Shown here in pieces: positions 10,090 through 21,041 of a stretch of DNA of 64,000 nt (the first letter of the stretch is position 1; each line of letters begins with the position of its first letter). Below the pieces are notes generated by a model, which ran no database searches, had not been told where the DNA came from, and worked only from the letters and a program-made list of their open reading frames with translations. Source of the stretch: Isochrysis galbana (taxonomy: Eukaryota > Haptophyta > Isochrysidales > Isochrysidaceae). The stretch is from the NCBI GenBank assembly GCA_018136815.1, contig CM030938.1, positions 594,128-658,127 of the forward strand. Reading direction: 5' to 3'. A program made the position numbers and the translations under genes.

Positions 10090-11761
10090 ATCAGAAGAGG
10101 AATCGGGCCCGGCATCGACTTCGTTGCAATCTGTCGCCGGCGGGGTCGGCGCCGACGAAAGAAGGGACGTGGCTGTCGTAGAAGCCGGCCGCGGGAAGGC
10201 TGAGGCCAGGGTGGTGGCTCTGCGGCAGCGGCTGGCGTGGGTGGTGACCGAAGAGGTTCTCCAATGCGAAGCATTCTTCGGAGGACTTGGCTCGGGCTAG
10301 CGGGTGGATGGACCGCTGAAATTACGGTGGATTCAGACTCGAATTCGGAAGACTCGGCAACTTGAGAAGGGCTAGGAGACGGCTGTGCCAGCTCCTCCAT
10401 GGCTCTCGGTTGATGGGGTGGCGTGGGAACGCCGGTGGTCGACCGCGGACTCCGCGGTGACGTTAAATTGTACTCGGACTCGGACTCGTCGTTTCTGTCG
10501 TGCTGGACACTGAAAACAGGGCTCACTTTCGAAATGGGAACGGACGGTGCCAGCCCAAAGGTGAAGCCCCCTGGCGTCGCAACCGTCGGTGAGGACGAAG
10601 CTGAAGCTTGTGATGACAATAGGGGCACGGTGGCCAGCACCGGTTGGCTCGGTGCGGCCGAAATCTCGGACTCGGTGACGGGCTTGATTACGCGGGCTCG
10701 GGATGCACTGTCTTGTGCGATTGGACTCGGACTCGGAACGGAAACGGAAGGGATCGGCTCGGCGGCGTGCAGCTTGCTGGAGTGGCAGGCCGGCTGCGGC
10801 GAGACTCGGAACGGTGGCTCGGACAAGGACACAGTGGCTGTCGTCGAGGGCTTCGGCGTCAGCTTGTGTTTGGACTCGATACGCGGTGGCTCGTGAAACG
10901 GGGCTCGGTTGTGGTTGGGATTCTGGACGTGACCGGAGATTCCAAATGACTCAGACTCGGGGCGCGGAGGACCGAAGGTGAACACTCCCGCGGAAGGAGT
11001 GGTCGTCGGAGGCTCAGTGGGTGGCTGGAGCTCCGTTAATCCTGCGGCCGACCGCGTGGTAGGACTCGGTGACGTTGTAAACTCGGACTCGGACTCGGAC
11101 TCGGATGGCTCAGAACGGGGTTTGCTCAAAACAGGCTTGGACTCGGACTCGAAAGAAAGTGGGGAAGTACCGGAGAACTGCGCCTCCATCGTCGTAGCGA
11201 TGGAGACTGGTGATACCGGTGATGACTGGACTGGGCTCAGACTCGTAGATGGGCTCGCGGTGGCGTAAGACGAAGAGGGTAATTCTGAACGTGACTTGGA
11301 CTCGGACTCGTACTCGGGAGACGTTTTGTGGCTCGGGCATGCGAAATTTGATTTGAAGGATTGAAGGTTGGATTGGGCCTGCGGCGGCTGGATTTTCGCA
11401 GACCGTGAGGTCTTGGACTGGGGATGCTTGGGAGTGGCGGGGGTAGCGGTTGAGCGGCTTGAGTTGATAGAGAGGCGGTGACGGTTGACTTGGTTTTGAG
11501 GACTCGTGCGTGATATCGAGAATCAGGATGGAATCATCGGCATTGGGAGAAATAGGGGCAATCGGCGAGGGGGCAGGAGAAAGAGGGGGATGGAGGTGGT
11601 AGGGCTTGTCTGGAACTTGGGGAATCTTGGGGTACCGGTTGGAGGCCGTAGAAGTACTCGGCCGTAGCGTAATACGATCTTTTGGTGGGTGGCGTTCAGG
11701 CCCACTACCCTGGACTGGTAGCGGGGTAACAGCGCGGACGTGGGCCCCGCCGGCGACCTAC
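10090..11761 (-). pseudogene. pol leader/spacer of copy 1, frame-shifted
   Basis: This stretch corresponds to the first ~540 residues of pol in copy 3, between the gag UAG (11759-11761) and the main frame. The visible frame 10086-11189 encodes a disordered Ser/Glu/Pro-rich chain with SESESESE runs written with repeated GAGTCC. A base missing near 10196 puts it out of frame with the methyltransferase-like domain downstream. No catalytic motif is visible. A nucleocapsid-like or linker role is possible but only inferred. Confidence 0.7.
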
Positions 11762-11856
11762 TGGGCCGGACGGAGAACGAACCATCGTGCGGAGGCGGCG
11801 GTGGACTTCTGGGTCGTTACCACACTCGCCACTGCCGCCTTCGCAGAGAAAACGAA
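11762..11856 (-). pseudogene. C-terminal gag fragment of copy 1
   Basis: The segment encodes the end of Gag (FLCEGG..ECGNDPEVHRR in one frame) and runs into the N gap. Relative to copy 3 there is one extra base near 11783, so the last residues are out of frame with the UAG. The rest of gag and the 5' LTR would lie inside the gap or were misassembled. Confidence 0.75.
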
Positions 11857-11956
11857 NNNNNNNNNNNNNNNNNNNNNNNNNNNNNNNNNNNNNNNNNNNN
11901 NNNNNNNNNNNNNNNNNNNNNNNNNNNNNNNNNNNNNNNNNNNNNNNNNNNNNNNN
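11857..11956. other. 100-N scaffold gap between inverted retrotransposon copies
   Basis: Exactly 100 Ns, the conventional placeholder for a gap of unknown size. It is flanked by the gag parts of copy 1 (minus) and copy 2 (plus), a ~10-kb near-perfect inverted arrangement. Such palindromic repeats are hard to assemble, so the junction may be real or artificial. Confidence 0.95.
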
Positions 11957-12583
11957 GGTCGCCGCCGTCCAAGCGGCGGTGGCCGAGGCATTAAAATCGC
12001 AAAACAACAACTCGAACCGCAAGGCGACTGGCGCTGACAATCGTCGGGCTCCGCCTCCGCCTACGAATTACTCCGCATCGTCTCCGTTACCGGACGCACT
12101 TCTTGACCGTTCCCTCGGCAAAAGCACGTCTTCCGTCGCCAATGTGATCCCCCTCCGAACGGCCTTGGGCTTCCGGCCGATTCGGGCCTCTCGGAATGGA
12201 TCCAGGTAGCTGGTCTCGAGCGCGAGCCCGCTTCTGGCAAATCTCTCGTTACGCGGGTCACCCGGCCCTTCGCGCTGCGCTCACGCGCTGCCGTCCCTCG
12301 GATGCCACCATGACGGCGCCGCGTCTCGACGACTTTAGACCGCGACGTCAAGGAGTGGACCGACGCCAACGGCTGCGCGTACTGCGCCTTTCGTCCCCGG
12401 GCTCCATCTGGTACGCCCGAGGCAGACTTGTGGAAGTATGGCACGGGCGACGGAGCTCATAACCCCGTCGTTTGCCAACCATACATTCGTTTTCTCTGCG
12501 AAGGCGGCAGTGGCGAGTGTGGTAACGACCCAGAAGTCCACCGCCGCCTCCGCACGATGGTTGTTCTCCGTCCGGCCCAGTAG
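11957..12583 (+). pseudogene. gag fragment of copy 2 with two frameshifts
   Basis: The translation matches the last third of the intact gag of copy 3: an Ala-rich stretch AAVQAAVAEALKSQNNN, a PPPPTNYSASS linker and the Cys/His-rich tail. One base is missing near 12132 (a T absent after GTCTTC) and one T is inserted near 12335, so the tail is split across frames. It ends at the same UAG as the other copies. Confidence 0.8.
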
Positions 12584-14362
12584 GTCGCCGGCGGGGCCCA
12601 CGTCCGCGCTGTTACCCCGCTACCAGTCCAGGGTAGTGGGCCTGAACGCCACCCACCAAAAGATCGTATTACGCTACGGCCGAGTACTTCTACGGCCTCC
12701 AACCGGTACCCCAAGATTCCCCAAGTTCCAGACAAGCCCTGCCACCTCCATCCCCCTCTTTCTCCTGCCTCCTCGCCGATTGCCCCTATTTCTCCCAATG
12801 CCGATGATTCCATCCTGATTCTCGATATCACGCACGAGTCCTCAAAACCAAGTCAACCGTCACCGCCTCTCTATCAACTCAAGCCGCTCAACCGCTACCC
12901 CCCGCCACTCCTCAAGCATCCCCAGTCCAAGACCTCACGGTCTGCGAAAATCCAGCCGCCGCAGGCCCAATCCAACCTTCAATCCTTCAAATCAAATTTC
13001 GCATGTCCGAGCCACAAAACGTCTCCCGAGTACGAGTCCGAGTCCAAGTCACGTTCAGAATTACCCTCTTCGTCTTACGCCACCGCGAGCCCATCTACGA
13101 GTCTGAGCCCAGTCCAGTCATCACCGGTATCACCAGTCTCCATTACTACGACGATGGAGGCGCAGTTCTCCGGTTCTTCCCCACTTTCTTTCGAGTCCGA
13201 GTCCAAGCCTGTTTTGAGCAAACCCCGTTCTGAGCCATCCGAGTCCGAGTCCGAGTCCGAGTCCGAGTTTACAACGTCACCGAGTCCTACCACGCGGTCG
13301 ACCGCAGGATTAACGGAGCTCCAGCCACTCACTGAGCCTCCGACGACCACTCCTTCCGCGGAGTGTTCACCTTCGGTCCTCCGCGCCCCGAGTCTGAGTC
13401 ATTTGGAATCTCCGGTCACTTCCAGAATTCCAACCACAACCGAGCCCCGTTTCACGAGCCACCGCGTATCGAGTCCAAACACAAGCTGACGCCGAAGCCC
13501 TCGACGACAGCCACTGTGTCCTTGTCCGAGCCACCGTTCCGAGTCTCGCCGCAGCCGGCCTGCCACTCCAGCAGGCTGCACGCCGCCGAGCCGATCCCTT
13601 CCGTTTCCGTTCCGAGTCCGAGTCCAATCGCACAAGACAGTGCATCCCGAGCCCGCGTAATCAAGCCCGTCACCGAGTCCGAGATTTCGGCCGCACCGAG
13701 CCAACCGGTGCTGGCCACCGTGCCCCTATTGTCATCACAAGCTTCAGCTTCGTCCTCACCGACGGTTGCGACGCCAGGGGCTTCACCTTTGAGCCGGCCC
13801 CGTCCGTTCCCATTTCGAAAGTTAGCCCTGTTATTGGCGTCCAGCACGCCAGAAACGACGAGTCCGAGTCCGAGTACAAATTAACGTCACCGCGGAGTCC
13901 GCGGTCGACCACCGGCGTTCCCACGCCACCCCATCAACCGAGAGCCCTGGAGGAGCTTGAACAGCCGTCTCCTAGCCCCTCTCAAGTCGCCGAGTCTTCC
14001 GAATTCGAGTCTGAATCCACCGTAATTTCAGCGGTCCATCCACCCGCTAGCCCGAGCCAAGTCCTCCGAAGAATGCTTCGCATTGCAGAACCTCTTCGGC
14101 CACTACCCACGCCAGCCGCTGCCACAGAGCCACCACCCTGGCCCCAGCCTTCCCCGCAGCCGGCTTCTACGACAGCCACGTCCCTTCTTTCGCCGGCGCC
14201 GACCCCGCCGACGACAGAATGCAACGACGTCGATCCCTGGCCTGTTTCCTCTTCCGACGTGACCATGGAGAGTGACCACAACTCCTCTGCACGTCGAGGA
14301 ACGGCGGCCTCCCAAACCGAGCTTCTACGCCCATTGAGCCAGCCCAACCGAGTCCCTGAGCC
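12584..14362 (+). pseudogene. pol leader/spacer of copy 2, several frameshifts
   Basis: Homologous to 36.0-37.8 kb (copy 3, reverse). The Ser/Glu/Pro-rich coding sequence is recognisable but distributed over at least three frames (13154-13489, 13363-13884, 14073-14789). At 13362 one G is missing compared with copies 1 and 3. No domain is recognised beyond low-complexity SESES runs. Confidence 0.75.
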
Positions 14363-16591
14363 ATGTCCTTCATGTCTCTCACCGTGGTCTCGCGGCCGCG
14401 GCGTCCGTCGCCGCCGTCCGACACCCCACTTCTCCGAGTTTCTTCGTCCATCCCGTCCTCCGAGCCCGTCTCTACGTCGTCGATATCCGAGTCTTCTTCC
14501 ATTCGTCCTACGTCGCTGCGGCCACCGGTCGCCGCCTCCGAGCACTGCCTGCCTCTCGATACCACTGCCACCACCATCATGCGCGTGGCAGCGATCAATG
14601 CGTCCGCGATCCAGTCCTTCGATTCCTCTCAAAACAACTCCGATGTCGGCACCCGTGATGATACCCCGTCACCCGCTCTCCACGCTCTCGCCTCTCTTCG
14701 TGCACGAGCGAGCGGCTCTGCGGTGGTATTACCTCGGCACCTCACGGAGGCAGCCCAAGAGCTTCGCCGGCCTCGCAATGGCACCCTAGCCTCGCCTGCC
14801 GCCGCGCTACCCAAGCACTTCGATGAGCTTTGCGCTGAGCTCACGAAGATGAATCAACGAGTCCAAGACGGGCTGACGTCTGGCTGTCACGCACCACGCG
14901 TTCTCGTCGTTGGCGAGACGAGCGGCGTCGTCTCCTCCATGTTCCTACTCGCCGGTGCTGATGTAGCTACGTGCGATTTGTATCCTTCCGAGATCGATTA
15001 CGTGCCCCACTTCCAAGGCGACGCGCTTCATGTCCAAAACCTAGGTTGGGACCTAGTCATCGCCCACCCGCCCTGCACGTACCTCTCCGCTGTCAGCAGT
15101 CAATGGCTCTCCCAAGAACCCGGACGTCGTGCCGCTCTTGAGTCGGCCGCTCGCGTCTTCAAGTCAATGGCCTCCGCCACTGCTCCGTTTGTAGCGGTCG
15201 AGAACCCTCGGATGCATGCGGAAGCTCGCCGTTTAGTCGGGGGGTTGACCCCGACCCAATTCGTCCAACCCTGGGAGCACGGCACTGGACACCAGAAAGC
15301 CACCGGGTTGTACCTCACCAAAGGGCTGCCGCCCCTCCAGCCAACTTGCGTCGTGGATGGCCGTGAGTCGGCCATGGCTAACCTCTCTCCTTCACCGCAC
15401 CGTGGCGCTCTTCGCAGCCGCACCTACGTCGGTGTAGCTGGAGCGATGGCGATCCATTGGATGCCTGTTCTTCTTCGACATTTGAGCCAACAGCGAGACC
15501 AGACGTCGACGAAGAAATTGTCCGCGTTAGAGCTACTCGCTTGCGCGCGGTGCAGCCTATTGGACCGGCCTTCACTTAGCTCGACCGAGGCTACCGCCTA
15601 CGAGCCGTGGTCGGCTCTTCATCGTTATGAGAGGGGGAGGGAAACGAGTGAAGTTTCTTCCGACCCCGTTGTTTCCCGTCCAGCTACTCCCGAGTCAGAC
15701 AACCACGAAGACCAAAAAGAAACCCACGATAACCACGACAACGACACGCCACTCCACGCCTCCGAGTCTACACTCCACGACCCATTCTCTCCATGGACCG
15801 CCCCGCCTCCGGCACGCGCGAGCTCGCCGCGTCCGACGACGCCGACGACTCTCCGGAAGCGGCGCCAACAATGGCAATCATTCGGAGTGAACGGGGACCA
15901 GAAATGGTCCAACGTCACGCCCGAAACCGCTGACGAAATAAGAGCGCAAGCTCTAGCCGGACGAAACGCCGACGAGGAATCCGACCTCGCCGCTGCCGTC
16001 CGAGCGCCGATCGAATTCGTGGAAGCCAAAGGCATCCGCGCCGAAGAGCTAGCCTCATTAGTTCGAAGACCCAAGACAGAAGCCCAAGCCCGTCTCGAGA
16101 AAGATTGGGAAAAGATGTCCGACCACCCGAGGCACCCCACCGACAAGAGAGGCCTGGGCTACACTAGTCCCAAGCTATCACCCTGTACCGCTACCAACGA
16201 GGACGACCCCTCTAGGCCCTCTGCCACGATAGCGGCAGTCGGAGTACCCGAAGAGACGACGACCAGTTTGACGACGAATTCACCCGAGCAACGACGCTGG
16301 CGACCAACCCCGTCCCTGTCCGACACCATTGCACACGTGACCGCGCACCGGCCGGAGAGCGTCGTGGATACCCTACCATCTGCCTACCCAAGGCATTGTC
16401 TATATGTTCGAGATCTAATGGTCTGCCGCTCCGGCGAGGCTGCCGGCAAAGAAGGAGTAATCTTAGCCGACTCCGCCCTCACGGTCAACAGCACACTCGC
16501 TGACACCAGAGCTGGCCCGTCGGTCGTGACCACTTCCTCTTGTCCAGCCTACCCAACGACGCATGCGTCGAGCGGCTGCCGCAAGCCGTAG
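14363..16591 (+). CDS. methyltransferase-like part of Pol, copy 2 (742 aa, broken from pol by a frameshift)
   Basis: The frame covers the leader, the methyltransferase-like domain (about 14888-15465, with GETSG, HPPC, VENP and RSRTY motifs all intact) and the acidic linker. It ends in the N-terminal part of the protease, just after the retropepsin motif, which here reads ADTRAG rather than ADTGAG. A missing C near 16534 then ends the frame early. The start shown is just the first in-frame ATG after an upstream shift. In the intact element this is one continuous polyprotein with the following frame. The catalytic protease glycine changed to arginine is a further sign of decay. Confidence 0.75.
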   Translation: MSFMSLTVVSRPRRPSPPSDTPLLRVSSSIPSSEPVSTSSISESSSIRPTSLRPPVAASEHCLPLDTTATTIMRVAAINASAIQSFDSSQNNSDVGTRDDTPSPALHALASLRARASGSAVVLPRHLTEAAQELRRPRNGTLASPAAALPKHFDELCAELTKMNQRVQDGLTSGCHAPRVLVVGETSGVVSSMFLLAGADVATCDLYPSEIDYVPHFQGDALHVQNLGWDLVIAHPPCTYLSAVSSQWLSQEPGRRAALESAARVFKSMASATAPFVAVENPRMHAEARRLVGGLTPTQFVQPWEHGTGHQKATGLYLTKGLPPLQPTCVVDGRESAMANLSPSPHRGALRSRTYVGVAGAMAIHWMPVLLRHLSQQRDQTSTKKLSALELLACARCSLLDRPSLSSTEATAYEPWSALHRYERGRETSEVSSDPVVSRPATPESDNHEDQKETHDNHDNDTPLHASESTLHDPFSPWTAPPPARASSPRPTTPTTLRKRRQQWQSFGVNGDQKWSNVTPETADEIRAQALAGRNADEESDLAAAVRAPIEFVEAKGIRAEELASLVRRPKTEAQARLEKDWEKMSDHPRHPTDKRGLGYTSPKLSPCTATNEDDPSRPSATIAAVGVPEETTTSLTTNSPEQRRWRPTPSLSDTIAHVTAHRPESVVDTLPSAYPRHCLYVRDLMVCRSGEAAGKEGVILADSALTVNSTLADTRAGPSVVTTSSCPAYPTTHASSGCRKP

Positions 16592-19500
16592 TGACACCGC
16601 TCCATGGCCCAGACGGCCTACCTCTTATCACGCGAGGCAAGGCTCGAATCGTTTTCTCCGTCGGTGGATTTCTCTTTCGTCATACGTTCATGGTGATTGA
16701 AGGCAACCCGATGCTACTGCTCGGGAACGACTTCTTAGCTACGCACGCCGCTTCGATTCAGCTCGCCTCCGACAGCGCGGACGGCTCTATCACCCTCGGT
16801 GCCCCATCCACGGTGGCTCCTCTTGAGGTTAATGGCAGTCCAAGCCCCGACGCTCCGCCGATCTTTCGCGTCTCGACGTCACCGATAGCGGTGGTCCCTG
16901 TCAGCATGACTTGTGCACAGGTCTGTCCGACCTCCGCGAACCCAATCACGACTGACTTCTTCCGAGGGCCGCAAGCCGCCGAAAACGACAACCAGCTAGT
17001 CTCCGAGCCGCTCTTCAACACGGCCGATGAGTTTGCCGCCAAAGCGCCGGCGTCTTGTGGCTCCGAGTACCTCCTATATACCCATGAACCTATCACGATC
17101 CCGGCCTATCATCGGGCGACGTTTCACGTCCGAATTCCGCTAGCTCTTCGAGAACACGAAGACTGCGCCATGCTCGTGGACCGACTCCCTACACGCGAGA
17201 CTATTGACAGCTCTCCGCTCGTCATCCCTCAAGTAGAGAGGCCGAAATCCGACCACACCATCGCGGTTACGGTGGCCAATACTGACCCCAAACCACTACA
17301 CCTTCCGTCGTTCCATCCTGTAGCTTCGCTACAGGTTCGATTCAAGATTCACGCTGGAACTTATCACCGCGTCGGTGACAATAACTCGCCGGATGTGATT
17401 GAGTCGCTCAACGAGGACCAACGCAAGCTCCTCGAGGCAGCCAAGATCGACCCCGAGGGCCGTCTCTCGATGCCCCAACGTGAACAAGTTCGTCGTCTAC
17501 TGGCCCGACGTATCGCTGCTTTCGCAATTGACCCGACTAACCCGAATCACACTCACGTGATGGAGGTAGAGCTACCGCTCAACCCCGGAGCCGAAGCTCA
17601 CCGTCACGCACCGTCTAGAGTTGGACGAGAGGGTGAGAAGATCATAGAGGACGAAGTTTGCAAGATGGAGTCCGCGGGCATCATTAGGAAATCAAATTCG
17701 TCGTGGGCCTCTCGAGTCGTGTTAGTCACTAAGAAGGATGGCTCCGTACGTTTCTGCGTAGATTATCGCGACGTCAACTCCAAGCTTCGTCTAGAGGACA
17801 GCCCTCTTCCCCTCACGGTAGAAGCCATCGACCGATTGTCGTCCGGTCAAGGCAACCTCGATTCTCTATTCCTTTGCACCCTGGACCTGGCATCTGGTTT
17901 CTGGGGTATACCGATCAAAGAATCCGATAAACATATCACCGCGTTCACTACTCATCGCGGCAAGTACGAGTTCAATTACTTGCCTTTCGGTGTTCAATCC
18001 GGTCCCTCGTATATGTGCCGCCTCATGGACGCCGTTCTCGGTGGGCTGGCATGGGAGATTTGTATGCCATACTTGGATGATGTCGGCGCCTGGTCGACAG
18101 GTGTAGGTGACTCGCTGCAGGCCAGGGAAGAGTCGTCATTCCAACAAATGTTACACCGTCTTGATCTTGTCTTGGAACGTCTCATCTGGGCGGGCCTCAC
18201 TTGCAAGATGTCGAAATGCGTTTTCTTTGCCACCTCGGCTGAATATCTCGGCCACGTTGTTTCGCGTGAAGGTCTTCGGATGGATCCCAAGAAAGTGGAA
18301 GCTGTCTCGAAAATCGACCCAACCCAAATCAACTCGATCGAAGCCGTCCGTTCGTTCCTTGGATTGTGCTCCTACTACCGCCGTTTCATCCGTCGTTTTG
18401 CGATCCGTGCGGCGCCGTTAACCGCTCTCACGCGGAAAGGGTGCGACGTCCCGGTCGAGTCGCAAACAGAAGCCTGTCGACAGGCTATCGAAGATCTCAA
18501 GCAAGCTATCTGTGAAGAACCCGTACTTGCACCTCCTCGAGACGACCGTCCTTTCCTCGTTAAAACCGACGGTGCTAGCAAGCTCGGCATCGCCGGCGTC
18601 CTCGCCCAAAAAGACGACGAAGGGAGAGAGCGCGTCGTTGCATACTACGGTCGTAGCTTGAGTCCGGCTGAGCGCCATTGGACAGTCACTGAAATCGAAC
18701 TTCTATCAGCGCTAGAATCGATCCGAAATTGGAGGCCTTATCTTTGGGGTCGCCACTTCACCCTCGTCGTAGACCATTCAGCTTTGCGCTGGCTTCACAC
18801 GATGAAAGATCAAGTCACCGGTGGTCCAGCCTCGCGCCTCATGCGATGGGTCCTAAAGCTAGCCGAATATAGATTCGACGTCGTGCACAAACCTGGAGTC
18901 ACTCACTGGGACGCCGACGGCTTATCCCGCTTAGTTGCTCTCGAGCCTGATCACGATCCTCTCCATCTCGAGGAGAGTGACGCCCATTCTTTCGATTCTT
19001 CTGAAATTCACGACATAGTCGCCGCCGCGGTTACTTCATCCACCCTCACCGCTCGCCGCCAACAAGCAAGCGATAGGCTCGCTCGTCAAGCATCGGAATC
19101 TTCGGAGTCGATTACCTCCTCGTATCTCGATGTGGGCGTGCCTCATGCCGACGAATTACGTCAAGCGCTCTCTACCGACGATCTCGCCAGCTCGATCCTT
19201 TCTGAAGTCGAGTCGATCCTTCCGAAAGCTTCCTCTTCGATTGACTCTAGCTCGTCGTCGAAGAAAAGTTCCCGATTCCTCCTTCGCGATGGCCTACTCT
19301 ACTACCGCTCCTCAGAGGCGGAAGAGGCTCCTCTTCGTTTATACATTCCGGAGTCCCTTCGTGACACGTACCTCCGCGCCTACCATGACCACCTTGGTCA
19401 CCCAGGTGCGACAAGGATGACTACCCTACTTCGTTCTCGAGTTTACTGGCCTGGCCTATCCGCCTCTGTATCGGAGTACGTTCGAGAGTGCCATGAATGC

Positions 19501-20784
19501 ACTCTTGGCAAACCGTTACCGCGACCGCTCGCCCATCCATCCGGTCTTTCTATCGGATCCTATCCTTTCGACGTCGTCTATTGCGATATTCTTTCGATGG
19601 CTCCCACCCACGATTTCGTATCCGGCCGCTCCGGTTTTGATAAGCTGATTGTTTTCGTCGATTCTCTCTCTCGTTGGATTGAAGCTGAGCCTTGCAACGG
19701 TAACCCCTCGTCCGCAAAATGTCTGGACGTCTTCATGCGTCTCATCGTATCTCGTTATGGAGTCCCTCGCCAACTTCGAACCGACGCCGGCTCGAATCTT
19801 TGCTCTCGATTAGTGGACCTAATTCTCAAAGCGACCGGCACGGACTTGAGCACTACTGAAGCCTATCGCCACGAAGGCGTAGGGCTAGTAGAAAGAGCTC
19901 AACAAACTCTCCTCACGATGACTCGAGTCTCCAATGAAGGCGGCGCCCATTGGGTCGACCACCTTCCGTTTCTTCTCATGTCTATGCGAGCGACCGCCGG
20001 TCGCGTCGTACCCAAGTCACCCGCGGCTATCTTGTTTGGTCGGGAGCTTCGTCTTCCAGCTCAACTTGCTGACCCTGCTCCTGTTCTCGAGTTGCTTCCA
20101 TCTAGGCCTCCGTCCGATGCCGTCATTTACGCCACCGAGCTCAATAAGAAGCTTCTCGAGTCGTGGCGTTCCGCCCTCGAAAGTACTCAAGAAGCCCAAC
20201 GCGAATCGATGCGCTCCGCCTCTCAAAAGTCTAAACTCGGTGTCACCTTCAAACCAGGAGACAGAGTTTGTCGTCGAATCCCTGGCCACGCCAACAAACT
20301 TCAATATCTCTACTCCGGTCCCTACCGAGTAGAAGAAGCCATCTCGGCCACTCGCTACCGTCTACGCGATCTCGAAAATCGTCAAGTCAAGGATGAAGTT
20401 CACATTTCCAATCTTCGTCCGTACTTTACCGTCACCGATTCGTCTCCGCTCGCTGAAGATGAGTACTTGGTCGAAGAGTTACTCGATCGCAAGGGCGATG
20501 GAGTTTCATTCAAGTATCTCGTCAAATGGCGCGGCTATCCTCGTTCTGAAGCTACTTGGGAGTCTCGAATTGAGTTGCTTCGGCGTTGTGCTGATCTAGT
20601 TGAGTCGTACGACACCACTTTCGACCGCCGTCCGGTTCAACACCAAGCTCACTCCGCTGTAGACTCCTCTTCAAGTCCAAGTTCAAGTCCCCAGTCTAAT
20701 CAAGTTCCACGTCGAGTTCAAGAGTCAAATCGTATTCCTCCTGATCTGCCTTCAAGTCGTACCCGTTCTCGTTCACGTTCGTAG
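16540..20784 (+). CDS. protease-RT-RNase H-integrase-chromodomain part of Pol, copy 2 (1414 aa)
   Basis: The frame resumes inside the protease after the frameshift (first residues SSLPNDACVERLP, then LLLGNDF). It continues through RT (YLDD in MPYLDDVGAW), RNase H (KTDGASKLG), the integrase zinc finger (HDHLGHPG...CHECTLGK), the DDE residues in YCDIL, RTDAGSN and VERAQQ, the GPY-like module and the chromodomain. All catalytic residues from RT on are present. It ends TRSRSRS with a TAG at 20782-20784. The chromodomain class suggests targeting to modified histones. Confidence 0.9.
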   Translation: MSSLPNDACVERLPQAVVTPLHGPDGLPLITRGKARIVFSVGGFLFRHTFMVIEGNPMLLLGNDFLATHAASIQLASDSADGSITLGAPSTVAPLEVNGSPSPDAPPIFRVSTSPIAVVPVSMTCAQVCPTSANPITTDFFRGPQAAENDNQLVSEPLFNTADEFAAKAPASCGSEYLLYTHEPITIPAYHRATFHVRIPLALREHEDCAMLVDRLPTRETIDSSPLVIPQVERPKSDHTIAVTVANTDPKPLHLPSFHPVASLQVRFKIHAGTYHRVGDNNSPDVIESLNEDQRKLLEAAKIDPEGRLSMPQREQVRRLLARRIAAFAIDPTNPNHTHVMEVELPLNPGAEAHRHAPSRVGREGEKIIEDEVCKMESAGIIRKSNSSWASRVVLVTKKDGSVRFCVDYRDVNSKLRLEDSPLPLTVEAIDRLSSGQGNLDSLFLCTLDLASGFWGIPIKESDKHITAFTTHRGKYEFNYLPFGVQSGPSYMCRLMDAVLGGLAWEICMPYLDDVGAWSTGVGDSLQAREESSFQQMLHRLDLVLERLIWAGLTCKMSKCVFFATSAEYLGHVVSREGLRMDPKKVEAVSKIDPTQINSIEAVRSFLGLCSYYRRFIRRFAIRAAPLTALTRKGCDVPVESQTEACRQAIEDLKQAICEEPVLAPPRDDRPFLVKTDGASKLGIAGVLAQKDDEGRERVVAYYGRSLSPAERHWTVTEIELLSALESIRNWRPYLWGRHFTLVVDHSALRWLHTMKDQVTGGPASRLMRWVLKLAEYRFDVVHKPGVTHWDADGLSRLVALEPDHDPLHLEESDAHSFDSSEIHDIVAAAVTSSTLTARRQQASDRLARQASESSESITSSYLDVGVPHADELRQALSTDDLASSILSEVESILPKASSSIDSSSSSKKSSRFLLRDGLLYYRSSEAEEAPLRLYIPESLRDTYLRAYHDHLGHPGATRMTTLLRSRVYWPGLSASVSEYVRECHECTLGKPLPRPLAHPSGLSIGSYPFDVVYCDILSMAPTHDFVSGRSGFDKLIVFVDSLSRWIEAEPCNGNPSSAKCLDVFMRLIVSRYGVPRQLRTDAGSNLCSRLVDLILKATGTDLSTTEAYRHEGVGLVERAQQTLLTMTRVSNEGGAHWVDHLPFLLMSMRATAGRVVPKSPAAILFGRELRLPAQLADPAPVLELLPSRPPSDAVIYATELNKKLLESWRSALESTQEAQRESMRSASQKSKLGVTFKPGDRVCRRIPGHANKLQYLYSGPYRVEEAISATRYRLRDLENRQVKDEVHISNLRPYFTVTDSSPLAEDEYLVEELLDRKGDGVSFKYLVKWRGYPRSEATWESRIELLRRCADLVESYDTTFDRRPVQHQAHSAVDSSSSPSSSPQSNQVPRRVQESNRIPPDLPSSRTRSRSRS

Positions 20785-21041
20785 CGCTAAGTCGACCGGA
20801 AGTGGATGATTAGCGTCGCGTCAGCGCCTGACCCAGCGCAACTGCCCGAGCAAAACTCCTGTAAAAGGGAGAACGTGGTAGGACGTGACGTACGAAATCG
20901 GGGGCCGCCGCGCTAAGCTGCCGATTTTGTGCTCGCTTTGGATCCATGGGTTAATCCTCCTCTTCTAGGTCTCTCGTCTCGTATGGTCAAATGAACTCTT
21001 TTGGCTCGACATCGGGAGACGTCTCGATTTAAGTCGGGGGG
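20785..21041 (+). other. 3' untranslated region and polypurine tract of copy 2
   Basis: Short non-coding stretch between the pol stop and the 3' LTR, matching 3302-3558 in copy 1. It ends in a purine-rich run AAGTCGGGGGG, the expected second-strand primer site. No further gene is present, so there is no env-like frame. Confidence 0.75.

Larger units (their letters stand above)
1907..11856 (-). mobile_element. Ty3/gypsy chromovirus copy 1, 5' end lost in the scaffold gap
   Basis: On the minus strand the element runs from the gap into a gag remnant, a conserved in-frame UAG (11759-11761), a long serine-rich pol spacer, the main pol frame (3559-10089), a polypurine tract (reverse complement of 3302-3310, GTCGGGGGG) and a 3' LTR (1907-3301). 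The order protease, RT, RNase H, integrase, chromodomain is that of a chromovirus. Copy 2 is nearly identical in the opposite orientation. The coding part is almost intact: one base is missing near 10196 relative to copy 3 (fewer Gs), which separates the pol spacer from the main frame, and one extra base near 11783 shifts the end of gag. The 5' LTR is not in the assembled sequence, so LTR divergence cannot be used to date it. Confidence 0.9.
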
